DNA from: a bacterium
GTDB lineage: Bacteria; Chloroflexota; Dormibacteria; Aeolococcales; Bog-877
Assembly (NCBI GenBank): GCA_021791415.1
Contig: JAJYWQ010000085.1
Coordinates: forward strand, 30,027 to 62,501
Direction: 5' to 3'
DNA: 32,475 nt
Both the position numbers and the translations under genes were made by a program. How positions within the stretch are numbered: position 1 is the first letter of the stretch; the number at the start of each line of letters is the position of its first letter. Under the pieces are notes generated by a model that saw only the letters and a program-made list of their open reading frames with translations, did not search any database and was not told the origin of the DNA. Below, piece after piece: positions 1 to 8,317 of the stretch.

Positions 1-1460
1 TTGCTGAGGCCGGCGGCCCCACACTCGCTCCCCAGCGGTACCGGCCCGGCCTTCTGGGCAGCCAGGAACCCTTCCCCGTAGTAGAAGAGGACGTTGGAGA
101 AGAGCTGGCCGCCGAATTGGATCCCGGAGCACGAGGCGCAGTTCGTGCTGTCCAGATTGTCAAGCCCTGTCCAGTCAAAGACCGCGATCCGACTGTCTCC
201 CGAGCCGAAGTAGTCAAGGGTGCCGATCATGAAGCCGGACCCGCCGTGGCTGTTGTCGTACTGGCTCGGGTCGGGTGGCTGCGCCGGGATCACCGCGTAC
301 CAGCAGGTGACACCGGCTACTCCGAAGGGGTTTTGGGCGCTGCCGCAGGTCCCGTTCGGAGTGGGGATGGTCCCCATGTTCTCCAAGGCCACGTTGAACC
401 CGGCGTCGGTGACCGGGAGGCCGGCCTCCATGGCGCCCTTGCTGAAGGCGAACTCCTGGGCCCCGTTGAAGAACCCACCTCCAAAACCCGGGACATTTCC
501 GTTCAGGGGGAACTCGTCATAGAAGAGGAGGAAGGCGTCCCGGGTCACCGAGATCTTGGCGAAGTCGTTGAGGAGGTACGGGTAGCCCGGCTCTTGCGGG
601 TTGTAGTTGGCGTTTAGGAAGTAGACGTTGTAGGGGCCGAACGGGTTCGACCCCTTGGTCACGGCTATCCCCTCGTAACACGAGGACGCCACTGCCACCG
701 AGGCGAAGCACCCGGAGAAGGGCCCACCGCTGGCCTCGCTGCTGGCGGAGACGATCTCGGTGAAGAACCAGTGCCCGCCGTTGGACGGGTCGTAGAGGCA
801 GGATGGGTCCCCCCCGCTGCTCCACCCCAGGCTCGTGAGTCCCATGACGGTGTCCAGGGGGATGACCGGGGACATCCGCTGCAGGGCGGTGTTGAACACC
901 AGGATCTCCCCGATGTTGTTGCCCTCGACGACATAGCCGTTGCCCGCGCAGAGCGCCTGGTCAGAGGGCTCGACGTCACCCACGGCGACGTTGGTGCTGA
1001 GGCTGCCGCTGTCGACAGCATTGATGCCCTTGACACCGGTGGCTCCACCGGGGCCGGAGCTGATGGTGTCGCAGCCGGCTCCCACCGGCTGGCAGATGAC
1101 GGTCGGCGGAGCGGGGTCGGGCCCCTTGCGAGGGATCCGCGGTGACGGCATCATCCTCACAGAGGGAGCCGAGTTGGGGTGCCCGGCAAGCGCGTTGGCC
1201 GCGCTGCCGCCGCTGGCCAGCGACGCCGTCGACCCTGTCGGGAACGGGCCGGTAAGGAGGTCACAGCCCGGCGTCGCGCAACCTGTCGCGGCGGAACCGA
1301 CGAAGGTCGGAGAAAAGGTACCCAAGGAAGAAGCCGTGGCGGGCCCGCCGGCCAGGGCCGTGGACGCGGTTGAGAGGGCTGCGGTCGCCGCGCCGCCAGC
1401 CACCAGTACCGCAGCAATCGCCAGTGACGAAAGTGACCGTGAAAGCCCCTTGGGCATCAT
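1..1460 (-). CDS. Secreted beta-propeller-like protein, partial (C-terminus outside window)
   Basis: An open frame runs without a stop from ATG 1460 to the left window edge (486 complete codons). ATG 1460 follows GGGGAGG with a 7-nt spacer; a second ATG is adjacent at 1457. Residues 1-38 form a Sec signal peptide: Lys/Arg near the start, a hydrophobic Ala/Leu/Val core, and a likely cleavage after ALA. The mature part is rich in Gly, Ser, Asn and aromatic residues with scattered cysteines. The stretch SDQALCAGNGYVVE, followed by a 'DPSCLYDPSNGGHWFF'-like block, recalls a family of secreted repeat (propeller-like) proteins of soil bacteria; this is recognition from memory only. I see no catalytic motif and assign no function. 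It is probably monocistronic from the promoter at 1570-1598, and its substrate or binding partner is unknown. Confidence 0.8.
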   Translation of the reverse strand, partial: MMPKGLSRSLSSLAIAAVLVAGGAATAALSTASTALAGGPATASSLGTFSPTFVGSAATGCATPGCDLLTGPFPTGSTASLASGGSAANALAGHPNSAPSVRMMPSPRIPRKGPDPAPPTVICQPVGAGCDTISSGPGGATGVKGINAVDSGSLSTNVAVGDVEPSDQALCAGNGYVVEGNNIGEILVFNTALQRMSPVIPLDTVMGLTSLGWSSGGDPSCLYDPSNGGHWFFTEIVSASSEASGGPFSGCFASVAVASSCYEGIAVTKGSNPFGPYNVYFLNANYNPQEPGYPYLLNDFAKISVTRDAFLLFYDEFPLNGNVPGFGGGFFNGAQEFAFSKGAMEAGLPVTDAGFNVALENMGTIPTPNGTCGSAQNPFGVAGVTCWYAVIPAQPPDPSQYDNSHGGSGFMIGTLDYFGSGDSRIAVFDWTGLDNLDSTNCASCSGIQFGGQLFSNVLFYYGEGFLAAQKAGPVPLGSECGAAGLS

Positions 1461-1478
1461 CCCCCTGCCTCCCCAAAA

Positions 1479-1494
1479 TGCCGCCAAGGCGGCA
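1479..1494 (-). promoter_or_regulatory. Perfect hairpin plus T4 in the leader of the secreted-protein gene
   Basis: TGCCGCCTTGGCGGCA is a perfect 16-nt palindrome read on the minus strand. TTTT and then the GGGGAGG ribosome binding site follow directly. It lies between promoter and start codon, so it could be an attenuator or an mRNA-stabilising element. The T run is short, so termination is uncertain. Confidence 0.45.
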
Positions 1495-1503
1495 GATCCC
1501 CCT

Positions 1504-1520
1504 TCGCGCAAGCTGCGCGA
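1504..1520 (-). promoter_or_regulatory. Second leader hairpin of the secreted-protein gene
   Basis: TCGCGCA-GCT-TGCGCGA is a 7-bp stem with a 3-nt loop, 9 nt upstream of the palindrome at 1479-1494. The two stems sit in tandem inside the roughly 100-nt 5' leader. I recognise no known riboswitch core. Confidence 0.4.
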
Positions 1521-1569
1521 CATGCTGGGTCATACCGCTGGCGCTCCGCTCCGCGATCTCGTTTCGGAG

Positions 1570-1598
1570 ACCTTATCAGCGTGACCTCGCCCTGTCAA
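1570..1598 (-). promoter_or_regulatory. Sigma70-type promoter for the secreted-protein gene
   Basis: On the minus strand the -35 box TTGACA (1593-1598) is separated by exactly 17 nt from TAAGGT (1570-1575), which keeps the TAnnnT pattern of a -10 box. The predicted transcript starts near 1563 and leaves a leader of about 100 nt. Confidence 0.6.
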
Positions 1599-1614
1599 GG
1601 GTTTGTAAATGGCC

Positions 1615-1662
1615 TGTTGGAGTTCAGCGATTCTGACCGCCCTTCAGAGTTCAGCGATTCTG
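1615..1662 (+). repeat. Two 16-nt direct repeats, possible IS21-type element end
   Basis: GAGTTCAGCGATTCTG occurs at 1620-1635 and again at 1647-1662 (27-nt period), each followed by a (A/T)CCG or TCCG stretch. The block begins TGTTGG. Repeated 'TTCAGCGAT..TGACCG' units behind a TGT end are what I remember from termini of IS21-family elements. No transposase or second end is visible, so at most this is a remnant. From 1663 to 2034 I see no credible gene: the short open frames there have no recognisable motifs or ribosome binding sites. Confidence 0.4.
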
Positions 1663-2034
1663 TCCGGTCATGAAGGACAGGATCACGCCGGCTTGGGTGA
1701 CCAGAAGCGACTACTTGTGCCGGCTCAGCTGGAGGCCCAAATGGTCATTCCTGAGCACGGCCGCCGAGGGCTGCGTGCTGGCCCCCGCCTGTCTCGGACC
1801 CATCTCCGCCCTGGATGCCGCATCCAAGCTCATGGGCCGGATCTGCCGGGCTGCCCCCCCGTCCGCCGGTCCAACGCCGGGATCCGGAAGCTCGATCCCG
1901 AAGGTCAGGACCTGGAGATCACCAGCGCCTCAGCGCTGCACAGGCACCTGGAGCTGCCCCAGGCGCAGCTCGGCTGGCCAGCTCGGGGCGGACGAGGCAG
2001 CGCTCCGGCCCGCCGGCCTGGGGGCGACCTCCGC

Positions 2035-3480
2035 TCAGTCCAGCGACACCATGACGTGCTTGATCTGGGTGTACTCCTCGATGGAGTAGGAGGAGAGGTC
2101 CTTCCCGTAGCCGCTCTGCTTGAAGCCCCCGTGGGGCATCTCGCTGACCAGGATGATGTGGGTGTTCACCCACACGGTCCCGAACTTGAGGCGCTTGGCC
2201 ATGCGCATGGCCCGCCCCACGTCCCTGGTCCAAACTGAGGCCGCCAGCCCGTAGTCGACATCGTTGGCCCAGGCCACCGCGGCGTCCTCGTCCGAGAAGC
2301 GCTGCACGGTAATCACCGGGCCGAAGACCTCGCGCTGAACGATCTCCGAGCGCTGGTCGGGGGGAACCACGACCGTGGGCGTGTACCAGAATCCGGCCCG
2401 GTCCATGGGAGCGCCTCCGGTGAGCACCTCTCCTCCGCCGGCGACCGCACGCTCCACAAAGCCGGTCACCCGCTGGAGCTGCTGGGAGGAGACCACGGGC
2501 CCCATCTCGGTGCCGGGATCAGAGGGGTCCCCGACGCGCAGTCCCTCCACCGCGTTCACCAGGCTGCCGACGAAGTCATCGAAGTGCCTGTCGGCCACCA
2601 GCAGGCGGGTCGCCGCGGTGCAGTCCTGGCCCGAGTTGAAGAAGGCCCCCACCTTTATCCCCTCCACCGTGGCCTCCAGGTCACAGTCGTCGAACACCAC
2701 CACCGGGGCCTTGCCCCCGAGTTCCAGGTGGACCTTCTTCAGGGTGCTGGAGGCGGCCCGGGCTATCTCCTTGCCCGTCCCCACGTCACCCGTGAGGGAC
2801 ACCATCCCCACCCCCGGGTGCCGGACGATTCCCGCGCCAACCGGGTCGCCATCTCCGGTGATCACGTTGAGCACCCCCGGGGGCAGCACCTCCGCCGCCA
2901 GCTCCGCGAAGCGCAGCGCGGAGAGCGGCGTCCACTCGGAGGGCTTGAGCACCACGGTGTTGCCGGCGGCGAGAGCCGGCCCCAGCTTCCAGACCGCCAT
3001 CTGCAGCGGATAGTTCCAGGGAGCGATCGAGCCGACCACGCCCACGGGCTCCCGGCGGATCATGCTGGTGAACCCCTGCAGGTACTCCATCGTCGCCTTG
3101 CCCTCGAGGCAGCGCGCCCCGGCAGCGAAGAAGCGCAGGGCGTCCACGGTGGGCGGCATCTCCTCAGAGATGGTGGTGGTGATCGGCTTGCCCACGTTCT
3201 GGGACTCGATGCGGGCCAGCTCCTCGCTGTGCTCCTCGACCAGAGCGGCGAGCCTCAGCAGGGCCTCGCTGCGCTCCTTGGGCGTGCTGTCACCCCAGCC
3301 GCTATCGAAAGCCCGCCTGGCGGCCTCGACCGCCCGCTGGACATCCGACTCCGAGCCCCGCGGCGCCCTGGCTATCACCTCCCCCGTCGCCGGGTTGAAG
3401 ATCTCCTGGACCGCTGAGCTCTCGCTCTCCACCCATTCCCCACCGATGAAGATCCGCCGCGTGGTCCCGGCATCGGTCAT
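2035..3480 (-). CDS. NAD(P)-dependent aldehyde dehydrogenase, aminobutyraldehyde dehydrogenase-like
   Basis: A full-length 481-residue ALDH superfamily enzyme that would oxidise an aldehyde to the acid in the cytoplasm. Visible parts: the cofactor-site APWNYP (Asn156) and VVLKPSE (Lys179), the general-base glutamate in LELGGK (Glu253), and the nucleophile in FNSGQDC (Cys287). The C-terminal [15 protein letters not shown] block with a following 'EYTQIKHVM' ending is typical of gamma-aminobutyraldehyde/betaine-aldehyde-type dehydrogenases (PatD-like). ATG 3480 was chosen over an upstream in-frame start because AAGGAGG lies just before it and the family N-terminus begins there. The ATG overlaps the TGA of the upstream aminotransferase (ATGA), indicating translational coupling. 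With a GabT-like partner it fits polyamine or aminobutyrate breakdown; the exact substrate is not proven. Confidence 0.9.
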   Translation of the reverse strand: MTDAGTTRRIFIGGEWVESESSAVQEIFNPATGEVIARAPRGSESDVQRAVEAARRAFDSGWGDSTPKERSEALLRLAALVEEHSEELARIESQNVGKPITTTISEEMPPTVDALRFFAAGARCLEGKATMEYLQGFTSMIRREPVGVVGSIAPWNYPLQMAVWKLGPALAAGNTVVLKPSEWTPLSALRFAELAAEVLPPGVLNVITGDGDPVGAGIVRHPGVGMVSLTGDVGTGKEIARAASSTLKKVHLELGGKAPVVVFDDCDLEATVEGIKVGAFFNSGQDCTAATRLLVADRHFDDFVGSLVNAVEGLRVGDPSDPGTEMGPVVSSQQLQRVTGFVERAVAGGGEVLTGGAPMDRAGFWYTPTVVVPPDQRSEIVQREVFGPVITVQRFSDEDAAVAWANDVDYGLAASVWTRDVGRAMRMAKRLKFGTVWVNTHIILVSEMPHGGFKQSGYGKDLSSYSIEEYTQIKHVMVSLD

Positions 3481-4892
3481 CTGGAACTCGCCTCCTTCGC
3501 ATGGCCGGGCGCTCCAAACGCCCGCTCCTCCGCCCTCCGCAGCTGGCCCTCCAACACGTCCAAGCCCCGGAGCAACGGCTCCTCCTCGATCGTGAGGGGC
3601 ATGAGGGCCCTCAGCACGTTGTGCGCCGGCCCCGCCCGCAGGACCAGCAACCCCTCCTCCCGGCATCCGGCGAGGATGGCGGCGGTCTCGTCCGTGGCCG
3701 GCTCCTTGCTGTCCCGGTCAAGCACCAGCTCCACCCCCGCCATGGCCCCGAGCTGGCGGACGTCGCCCACCAGCCGGTAGCGCCTCCCCCACTCCCCGAG
3801 GCGCTCCTCCAGTATCGAGGCCAAGACTCCGGCCCGCTCCAGCAGCTGGCCGTCCTCGACCAGGTCGAGGACGGCCAGCGCCGCGGCACAGGCGACCGGG
3901 TTGCCGCCGAAGGTCCCCCCCAGGCTGCCAGGGCCGGGCGCGTCCATGATCTCCGCCCTCCCCACCACCGCCGAGAGCGGCAGGCCCCCGGCCAGGCTCT
4001 TGGCGACCGTCATCAGGTCCGGTTCGACTCCGGAGTGCTCGATGGCGAAAAGCCTCCCCGTCCGGCCCATCCCGCTCTGGACCTCGTCGACCACCAGAAC
4101 GATCCCATGCCGGTCGCAGATGGCCCTCAGGCCCCGGAGGAAGTCGAAGGGGGCCGGTACGAACCCACCCTCGCCGAGGACCGGCTCGATCACCACCGCC
4201 GCCACCGTCTCCGGAGCCACCTCTCCGTCCAACAGCGCCTCGAGCGCGCCCAGGGCGCGGGCACCGTCCCAACCCCGGTACTCATAGGGATAGGGAGAGC
4301 GGTAGACCTCGCCCACAAAGGGACCGAAGCCCTCCTTGTAGGGGCGCTCGGTCCCGGTGAGGCTCATGGTGAGCAGGGTGCGTCCGTGGAAGGCGCCGGA
4401 GAAGGCGACCACCGCGGGTCGACCGGTGTAGAGGCGGGCGATCTTGACAGCGTTCTCCACCGCCTCGGCGCCGGAGTTCAGCAGCAGAGCCTTCTTGGGG
4501 TGGGGGCCGGGTGCGAGCCGGCACAATCTCTCCACCACGTCCAGGTAGGGGCGGTAGGCCGCCACCTGGAATGAGGTGTGAATCAGGAGGTCGAGCTGGC
4601 GGTGGGCGGCGGCCACCACCGCCGGATGGCCGTGGCCGACGTTGAGCACCCCGATCCCACCTGTGAAATCGATGAACTCCCGACCGGCCCCATCCCACAC
4701 CGTGGATCCCTGGGCCCGCTCCACCAAGAGCGGGTGGGCGGGGACCATCGCCCGCGGCAGGAAGCGGGAGAGGTGGCCGTCCTCCAGGGCGGCTCCGGCG
4801 ACGGTCGGCTCCAGCACCACCCTGACGATAGCGGTCGCCAGCTCGGGCGGATATGTTGGCGGCCCCAAGAAATCAGGGCCGGGATTTGTCAC
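3477..4892 (-). CDS. Class III PLP aminotransferase, 4-aminobutyrate aminotransferase-like
   Basis: A 471-residue fold-type I aminotransferase of the GabT/PuuE/ornithine group, predicted to move an omega-amino group to a 2-oxo acid. Seen in order: the N-terminal [17 protein letters not shown] strand block, [12 protein letters not shown] (phosphate cup, residues 139-150), AFHGRT (168-172), IEPVLGEGG (Glu236 region), [11 protein letters not shown] (269-279) and the Schiff-base lysine in TVAKSLAGG (Lys298). The start is GTG 4892, which overlaps the end of the PucR-type regulator by 20 nt. No strong Shine-Dalgarno is visible, so coupling to the regulator is likely. It is coupled in turn to the aldehyde dehydrogenase downstream. 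A role in GABA or polyamine catabolism is inferred from similarity and context. Confidence 0.88.
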   Translation of the reverse strand: MTNPGPDFLGPPTYPPELATAIVRVVLEPTVAGAALEDGHLSRFLPRAMVPAHPLLVERAQGSTVWDGAGREFIDFTGGIGVLNVGHGHPAVVAAAHRQLDLLIHTSFQVAAYRPYLDVVERLCRLAPGPHPKKALLLNSGAEAVENAVKIARLYTGRPAVVAFSGAFHGRTLLTMSLTGTERPYKEGFGPFVGEVYRSPYPYEYRGWDGARALGALEALLDGEVAPETVAAVVIEPVLGEGGFVPAPFDFLRGLRAICDRHGIVLVVDEVQSGMGRTGRLFAIEHSGVEPDLMTVAKSLAGGLPLSAVVGRAEIMDAPGPGSLGGTFGGNPVACAAALAVLDLVEDGQLLERAGVLASILEERLGEWGRRYRLVGDVRQLGAMAGVELVLDRDSKEPATDETAAILAGCREEGLLVLRAGPAHNVLRALMPLTIEEEPLLRGLDVLEGQLRRAEERAFGAPGHAKEASSR

Positions 4893-6474
4893 CGAGTGAC
4901 ATGATCCGGGCCGCCAGCTGGAGCTGGAAGCGCACCTCGGGGTCGGCCAGGTCCATCTTCAGCAGGTCCTGAGAGCGGTCCAGGCGATAGCGCAGGGTGT
5001 TGGGATGGATGTGCAGGCGGGTGGAGGTCCGCCGCTGGTGGAACCCCTCCCGGGCCAGGGCCACCAGGCTGGCCACCAGGACATCGCCGCCACGAACCCG
5101 CTGCAGCGGGCCGAACAGCTGCTCCAGGAACGCCGGTCGGGCCTCGGCGTCGCCGGCCAGGACCCTCGGGATGAGCATCTCCTCGTAGCGGCGCACCCCG
5201 CCCACCGGGACCTGGTCGACGATCGCCTCCGCCTCCCGGTAGCTGCGGCGCACCCCTTCGGTGCCCACCAGCTCGCGCCCCAGCGCCAGCGAGCAGTCGG
5301 AGAGGTGGGCCATCAGCCGGGCCACATCCTGCCGGCCCGGGAGCAGGAAGACCACCCGGTTCAACCGCGTGGAGGTGACGGTCACGCCACCTCCCAGGGA
5401 GAGCCCCTGGCGGATGCGATCGGCGAGGCGGTCGCGCCGCAGGACGTCGTCGCGGCTGAGCGGGAGCCTGACCGGCATGGAAGCCACCCCCACGCGGTAG
5501 CTGCCCTCCGGGTCGAAGCCGAGGAGCCGAGCCCGCTCCTGGCTCGACGCCCCCGCCTCCAGACGGCCCTCGAGCAGGGCGTCGAGAAAGGTGGCACCCA
5601 GGCGCATCTCGACCATGGCCACCTGACGCTGACTGGCGATGTGCAGGGCGGCGACCGTCGCGGCGTGCTCGGCGGCGCGCAGGTGGAGGTCACTGAGCTC
5701 GCTCTCCCCCTCCACTATCCAGACGGTCCCCACCAGCTCGCCGCGCAGCCAGATGGGGCAGACCACCCGGGCAGTCAGGGAGAGATCGGGGTGCGCCGGG
5801 ATACGCACCGGGCCGCGGCTGTGGCGGACCCGCTCCAGGTAGCCCGAGCGCTCCAGGTGCGCCAGCACCTCGCTGGGGGTGGCTCCGTGGGCGAGAGTCG
5901 CCCGCCGGACCGCGTCCGGCTGCCGGGTGGCACTCCAGCTGGCCAGCAGCTTGCCCTCGGGGTCCTCGAGGGTGATGTCACGGTCGATGAGCCGCCCCAG
6001 GGTGTCTACCAGGTCCTGCAGGCTGCCCGCGGTGACCGCGGCCTGGGTGAGCTCCTTGTGGATCAGCGCCGCCAGCTCGATGACCCGCAGCTGTTCCAGC
6101 ATGATGGCCGAGTTAACCGCCCGGGTCACCGTGTTGAACGGCACCTCCCAGGGCAGCTCGAGCAAAGGGAGCCCGAGGCCGTCCGCCGCCTGGCGGGCCG
6201 CCTCAGGGAAGTGAGGCAGGTACCGGGGGACCGCCAGCACCACGCCGGCCAGGCCGCGCTCCGCCAGCTCCTGGAGCAGGGCTCGCTGCTCCCCCTCCTC
6301 AGCCGGCCAGCTGATCCCGGTGGTGAGGAGCAGCTGCCCTGCCCCCACCCAGGGAAGCGGGTCGGGAATGTCGACCACATCCGCCCAGCGCACCTCGCGG
6401 CTCAGCCCGTCCCCGCCGGCGACCACCACCGCCTGCGCCAGCGGGTCGAGAAGGAGCGCCTGGGACACCGTCAT
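4873..6474 (-). CDS. PucR-family transcriptional regulator
   Basis: About 533 residues. The N-terminal TVSQALLLDPL-AQAVVVAGGDGLSREVRWADVVDIPDP pattern is the PucR/purine-catabolism regulatory-like domain. A central GAF-like sensory region follows (around residues 130-290). The C-terminus has the CdaR/PucR helix-turn-helix: RRTSTRLHIHPNTLRYRLDR, then a DLADPEVRFQLQLA helix. It probably activates or represses the adjacent amine genes in response to a substrate or intermediate. ATG 6474 fits the usual family start; an in-frame GTG at 6516 is possible. Neither has a clear ribosome binding site. The gene overlaps the downstream aminotransferase start by 20 nt. The 101-nt gap upstream shows no distinct promoter, so it may share a transcript with the upstream aminotransferase. 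Confidence 0.87.
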   Translation of the reverse strand: MTVSQALLLDPLAQAVVVAGGDGLSREVRWADVVDIPDPLPWVGAGQLLLTTGISWPAEEGEQRALLQELAERGLAGVVLAVPRYLPHFPEAARQAADGLGLPLLELPWEVPFNTVTRAVNSAIMLEQLRVIELAALIHKELTQAAVTAGSLQDLVDTLGRLIDRDITLEDPEGKLLASWSATRQPDAVRRATLAHGATPSEVLAHLERSGYLERVRHSRGPVRIPAHPDLSLTARVVCPIWLRGELVGTVWIVEGESELSDLHLRAAEHAATVAALHIASQRQVAMVEMRLGATFLDALLEGRLEAGASSQERARLLGFDPEGSYRVGVASMPVRLPLSRDDVLRRDRLADRIRQGLSLGGGVTVTSTRLNRVVFLLPGRQDVARLMAHLSDCSLALGRELVGTEGVRRSYREAEAIVDQVPVGGVRRYEEMLIPRVLAGDAEARPAFLEQLFGPLQRVRGGDVLVASLVALAREGFHQRRTSTRLHIHPNTLRYRLDRSQDLLKMDLADPEVRFQLQLAARIMSLGDKSRP

Positions 6475-6617
6475 GGCGCCGGACGCGGCGGTGCGCCGCA
6501 GCGGGCTGTCGATCACCGGACGGACCCGGACCGCTGGGGACGACCGCTTCGCCCGGGGAGATTCGCCACGGGCTGATGATGCACCAGTCGCCGGCCGGCG
6601 GTGCCGGGTCGCGGCCG

Positions 6618-7988
6618 TCAGGCGCGCAGCGCCCTCGCCATCTCCTCGAAATTGTCCACGTAGCGGCGGACGTCCTCCTCGGAGTGCTGGACCGACAGCG
6701 TCCAGTTCTCCTCCGCCCCGGGAGCCATCAGCACGCCCCGGTTCGACTGGTAGAGCCAGGAGAGGTAGGCGTAACTCTTGTCGATCTCGAGGTAGTCACG
6801 GTAGTTCCTGACCGGATCCTGACGGTAGGTGACGCATCCCCGAGCCCCCACCGCCACGACGTGGAAGGGCAGCTGGTATTCCCGGATCACCCGCTCCAGC
6901 CCCCCGCGCAGCACCTCGTGGAGTGCGTCGAAATGGGAATAGGCCATCGGGGTGAGAACCTCCAGAAGGGTGGCCTTGGAGGCCGCCATGGTGAGGGCGT
7001 TGCCGTTGAAGGTTCCCATCTGGCTGATGCGACCCGACGCCACCATCTCCATGATCTCCGCGGTGGCCCCCACCGCCCCGCAGGGCAGCCCCCCGCCGAT
7101 CGCCTTGGCCAGGCAGACGATGTCCGGGGTCACCGAGAAGGCCTCGGTGGCCCCGCCGGGGGCGAGGGTCACCCCCGTCTTTACCTCGTCGAAGATCAGG
7201 ACCGCGCCGTGCCGGTGGGCGATCTCCTTGAGGCCGGCAAGGTACCCGGGCTCGGGAAGCACCATCCCGATGTTCATCATCGCCGGCTCCACGATGATCG
7301 CGGCCACCTCCCCGGGGTGGCCGTCCAGGGCGCGCTCCGCGGCGGCCAGGTCGTTGAAGGGAACCACGGTCACCAGCTCCACCACTGCCTCGGGGATGCC
7401 AGCGGACTGAGGCACGGAGTTGGGGGCGTCCGCGGGGCCCATGAGCTCTGGCTTGGGCTCCACCGAGACCATCAGGGAGTCGTGGTGGCCATGGTAGGTG
7501 GCCTCGATCTTCACCACCCGCTCCCGGCCGGTGAACCCACGGGCCAGACGCACCGCGTCCAGGGTCGACTCGGTGCCGCTGTTGGTGAACCGCCACTGCG
7601 GCAGCTGGAAGCGCCTGGCCAGCTCGGCGGCCACCACCACGAAGTCCTCTCCGGGTTGGGCGAAGTGGGTCCCCCGGCCGGCCCGCTCGGCGATCGCCGC
7701 CACCACGGCAGGATGGGCGTGGCCCACCACGTTCACCCCGAAGCCGTTGTGAAAGTCCACGTACTCGTTGTCATCGGCGTCCCAGACACGGCTGCCGGCG
7801 CCTCGGTCCACGAAGATGGGGAACGGGGGGCTGTCCTGGAACGAGGATGGGACCCCTCCCGGGCTGTGCTCACGGGCCCGCCGCACCAGCTCCTGGGAGC
7901 GCGGCCGGCGGCGCCCGAACTCCCGCTCCTCACGCTCGGTGAGCTCGGCGATCCGATCAGTTGCCGGGCTCGGTCTCTCGCTGCTCAT
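6618..7988 (-). CDS. Class III aminotransferase, glutamate-1-semialdehyde aminomutase-like
   Basis: 456 residues, fold-type I PLP enzyme. Motifs: VWDADDNEYVDFHNGFGVNVVGHAHP near the N-terminus, TNSGTESTLDAVRLAR (135-150), YHGHHD (165-170), VEPAMMNIG (233-241), FDEVKTG (266-272) and the PLP lysine in CLAKAIGGGLP (Lys295). The pattern is closest to the HemL-like subgroup. The catabolic neighbourhood and the absence of other haem genes argue that this copy is a catabolic amine transaminase rather than the tetrapyrrole enzyme. ATG 7988 has AAGGAG 8 nt upstream and is the first gene of the minus-strand group, divergent from the FAD oxidase across a 329-nt gap. Confidence 0.85.
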   Translation of the reverse strand: MSSERPSPATDRIAELTEREEREFGRRRPRSQELVRRAREHSPGGVPSSFQDSPPFPIFVDRGAGSRVWDADDNEYVDFHNGFGVNVVGHAHPAVVAAIAERAGRGTHFAQPGEDFVVVAAELARRFQLPQWRFTNSGTESTLDAVRLARGFTGRERVVKIEATYHGHHDSLMVSVEPKPELMGPADAPNSVPQSAGIPEAVVELVTVVPFNDLAAAERALDGHPGEVAAIIVEPAMMNIGMVLPEPGYLAGLKEIAHRHGAVLIFDEVKTGVTLAPGGATEAFSVTPDIVCLAKAIGGGLPCGAVGATAEIMEMVASGRISQMGTFNGNALTMAASKATLLEVLTPMAYSHFDALHEVLRGGLERVIREYQLPFHVVAVGARGCVTYRQDPVRNYRDYLEIDKSYAYLSWLYQSNRGVLMAPGAEENWTLSVQHSEEDVRRYVDNFEEMARALRA

Positions 7989-8317
7989 TTCCCATCTCCT
8001 TCACACAAGTCGCGCCCCAACCTGGATGGACACCCTGTGGGGCACACCTCTGCCCCTCGCAGAGGACCCGTCAGGTGGGCGCCAGGGCCCGGGTGCGCCG
8101 GGAGGATGGCCGCGGTGAGGTGGTACCCCCCTCCCCCGCCGCAGCGCGAGTCCCCTCGGGGCAACGGCATGCGGCGAGCTGGAGCGCCGGCGAATGGGTG
8201 GGCATCGGAGTCCAACTCTATCCCCCCTCCCGGGCCTCGGGACATGTGGGCCCGGCCCAGAGTTGCCCCCACATTTTGTGACCCAAGTCCAATGCCAGCG
8301 CCCACGGGGGCGAACTT
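7989..8317. promoter_or_regulatory. Divergent control region between aminotransferase and FAD oxidase
   Basis: A 329-nt gene-free region that must hold the promoters of both divergent units. The clearest symmetry is CACATTTTGTG at 8270-8280, a short inverted repeat 38 nt before the oxidase start and a candidate operator. GGGCCGGGCCC-like runs lie nearby. I do not find a good -35/-10 pair on either strand. Confidence 0.35.

Noticed and set aside
1609-2238. Overlapping plus-strand open frames behind the direct repeats, considered as a transposase remnant
   Set aside because: No DDE or helix-turn-helix features could be seen; partly antisense to the aldehyde dehydrogenase.
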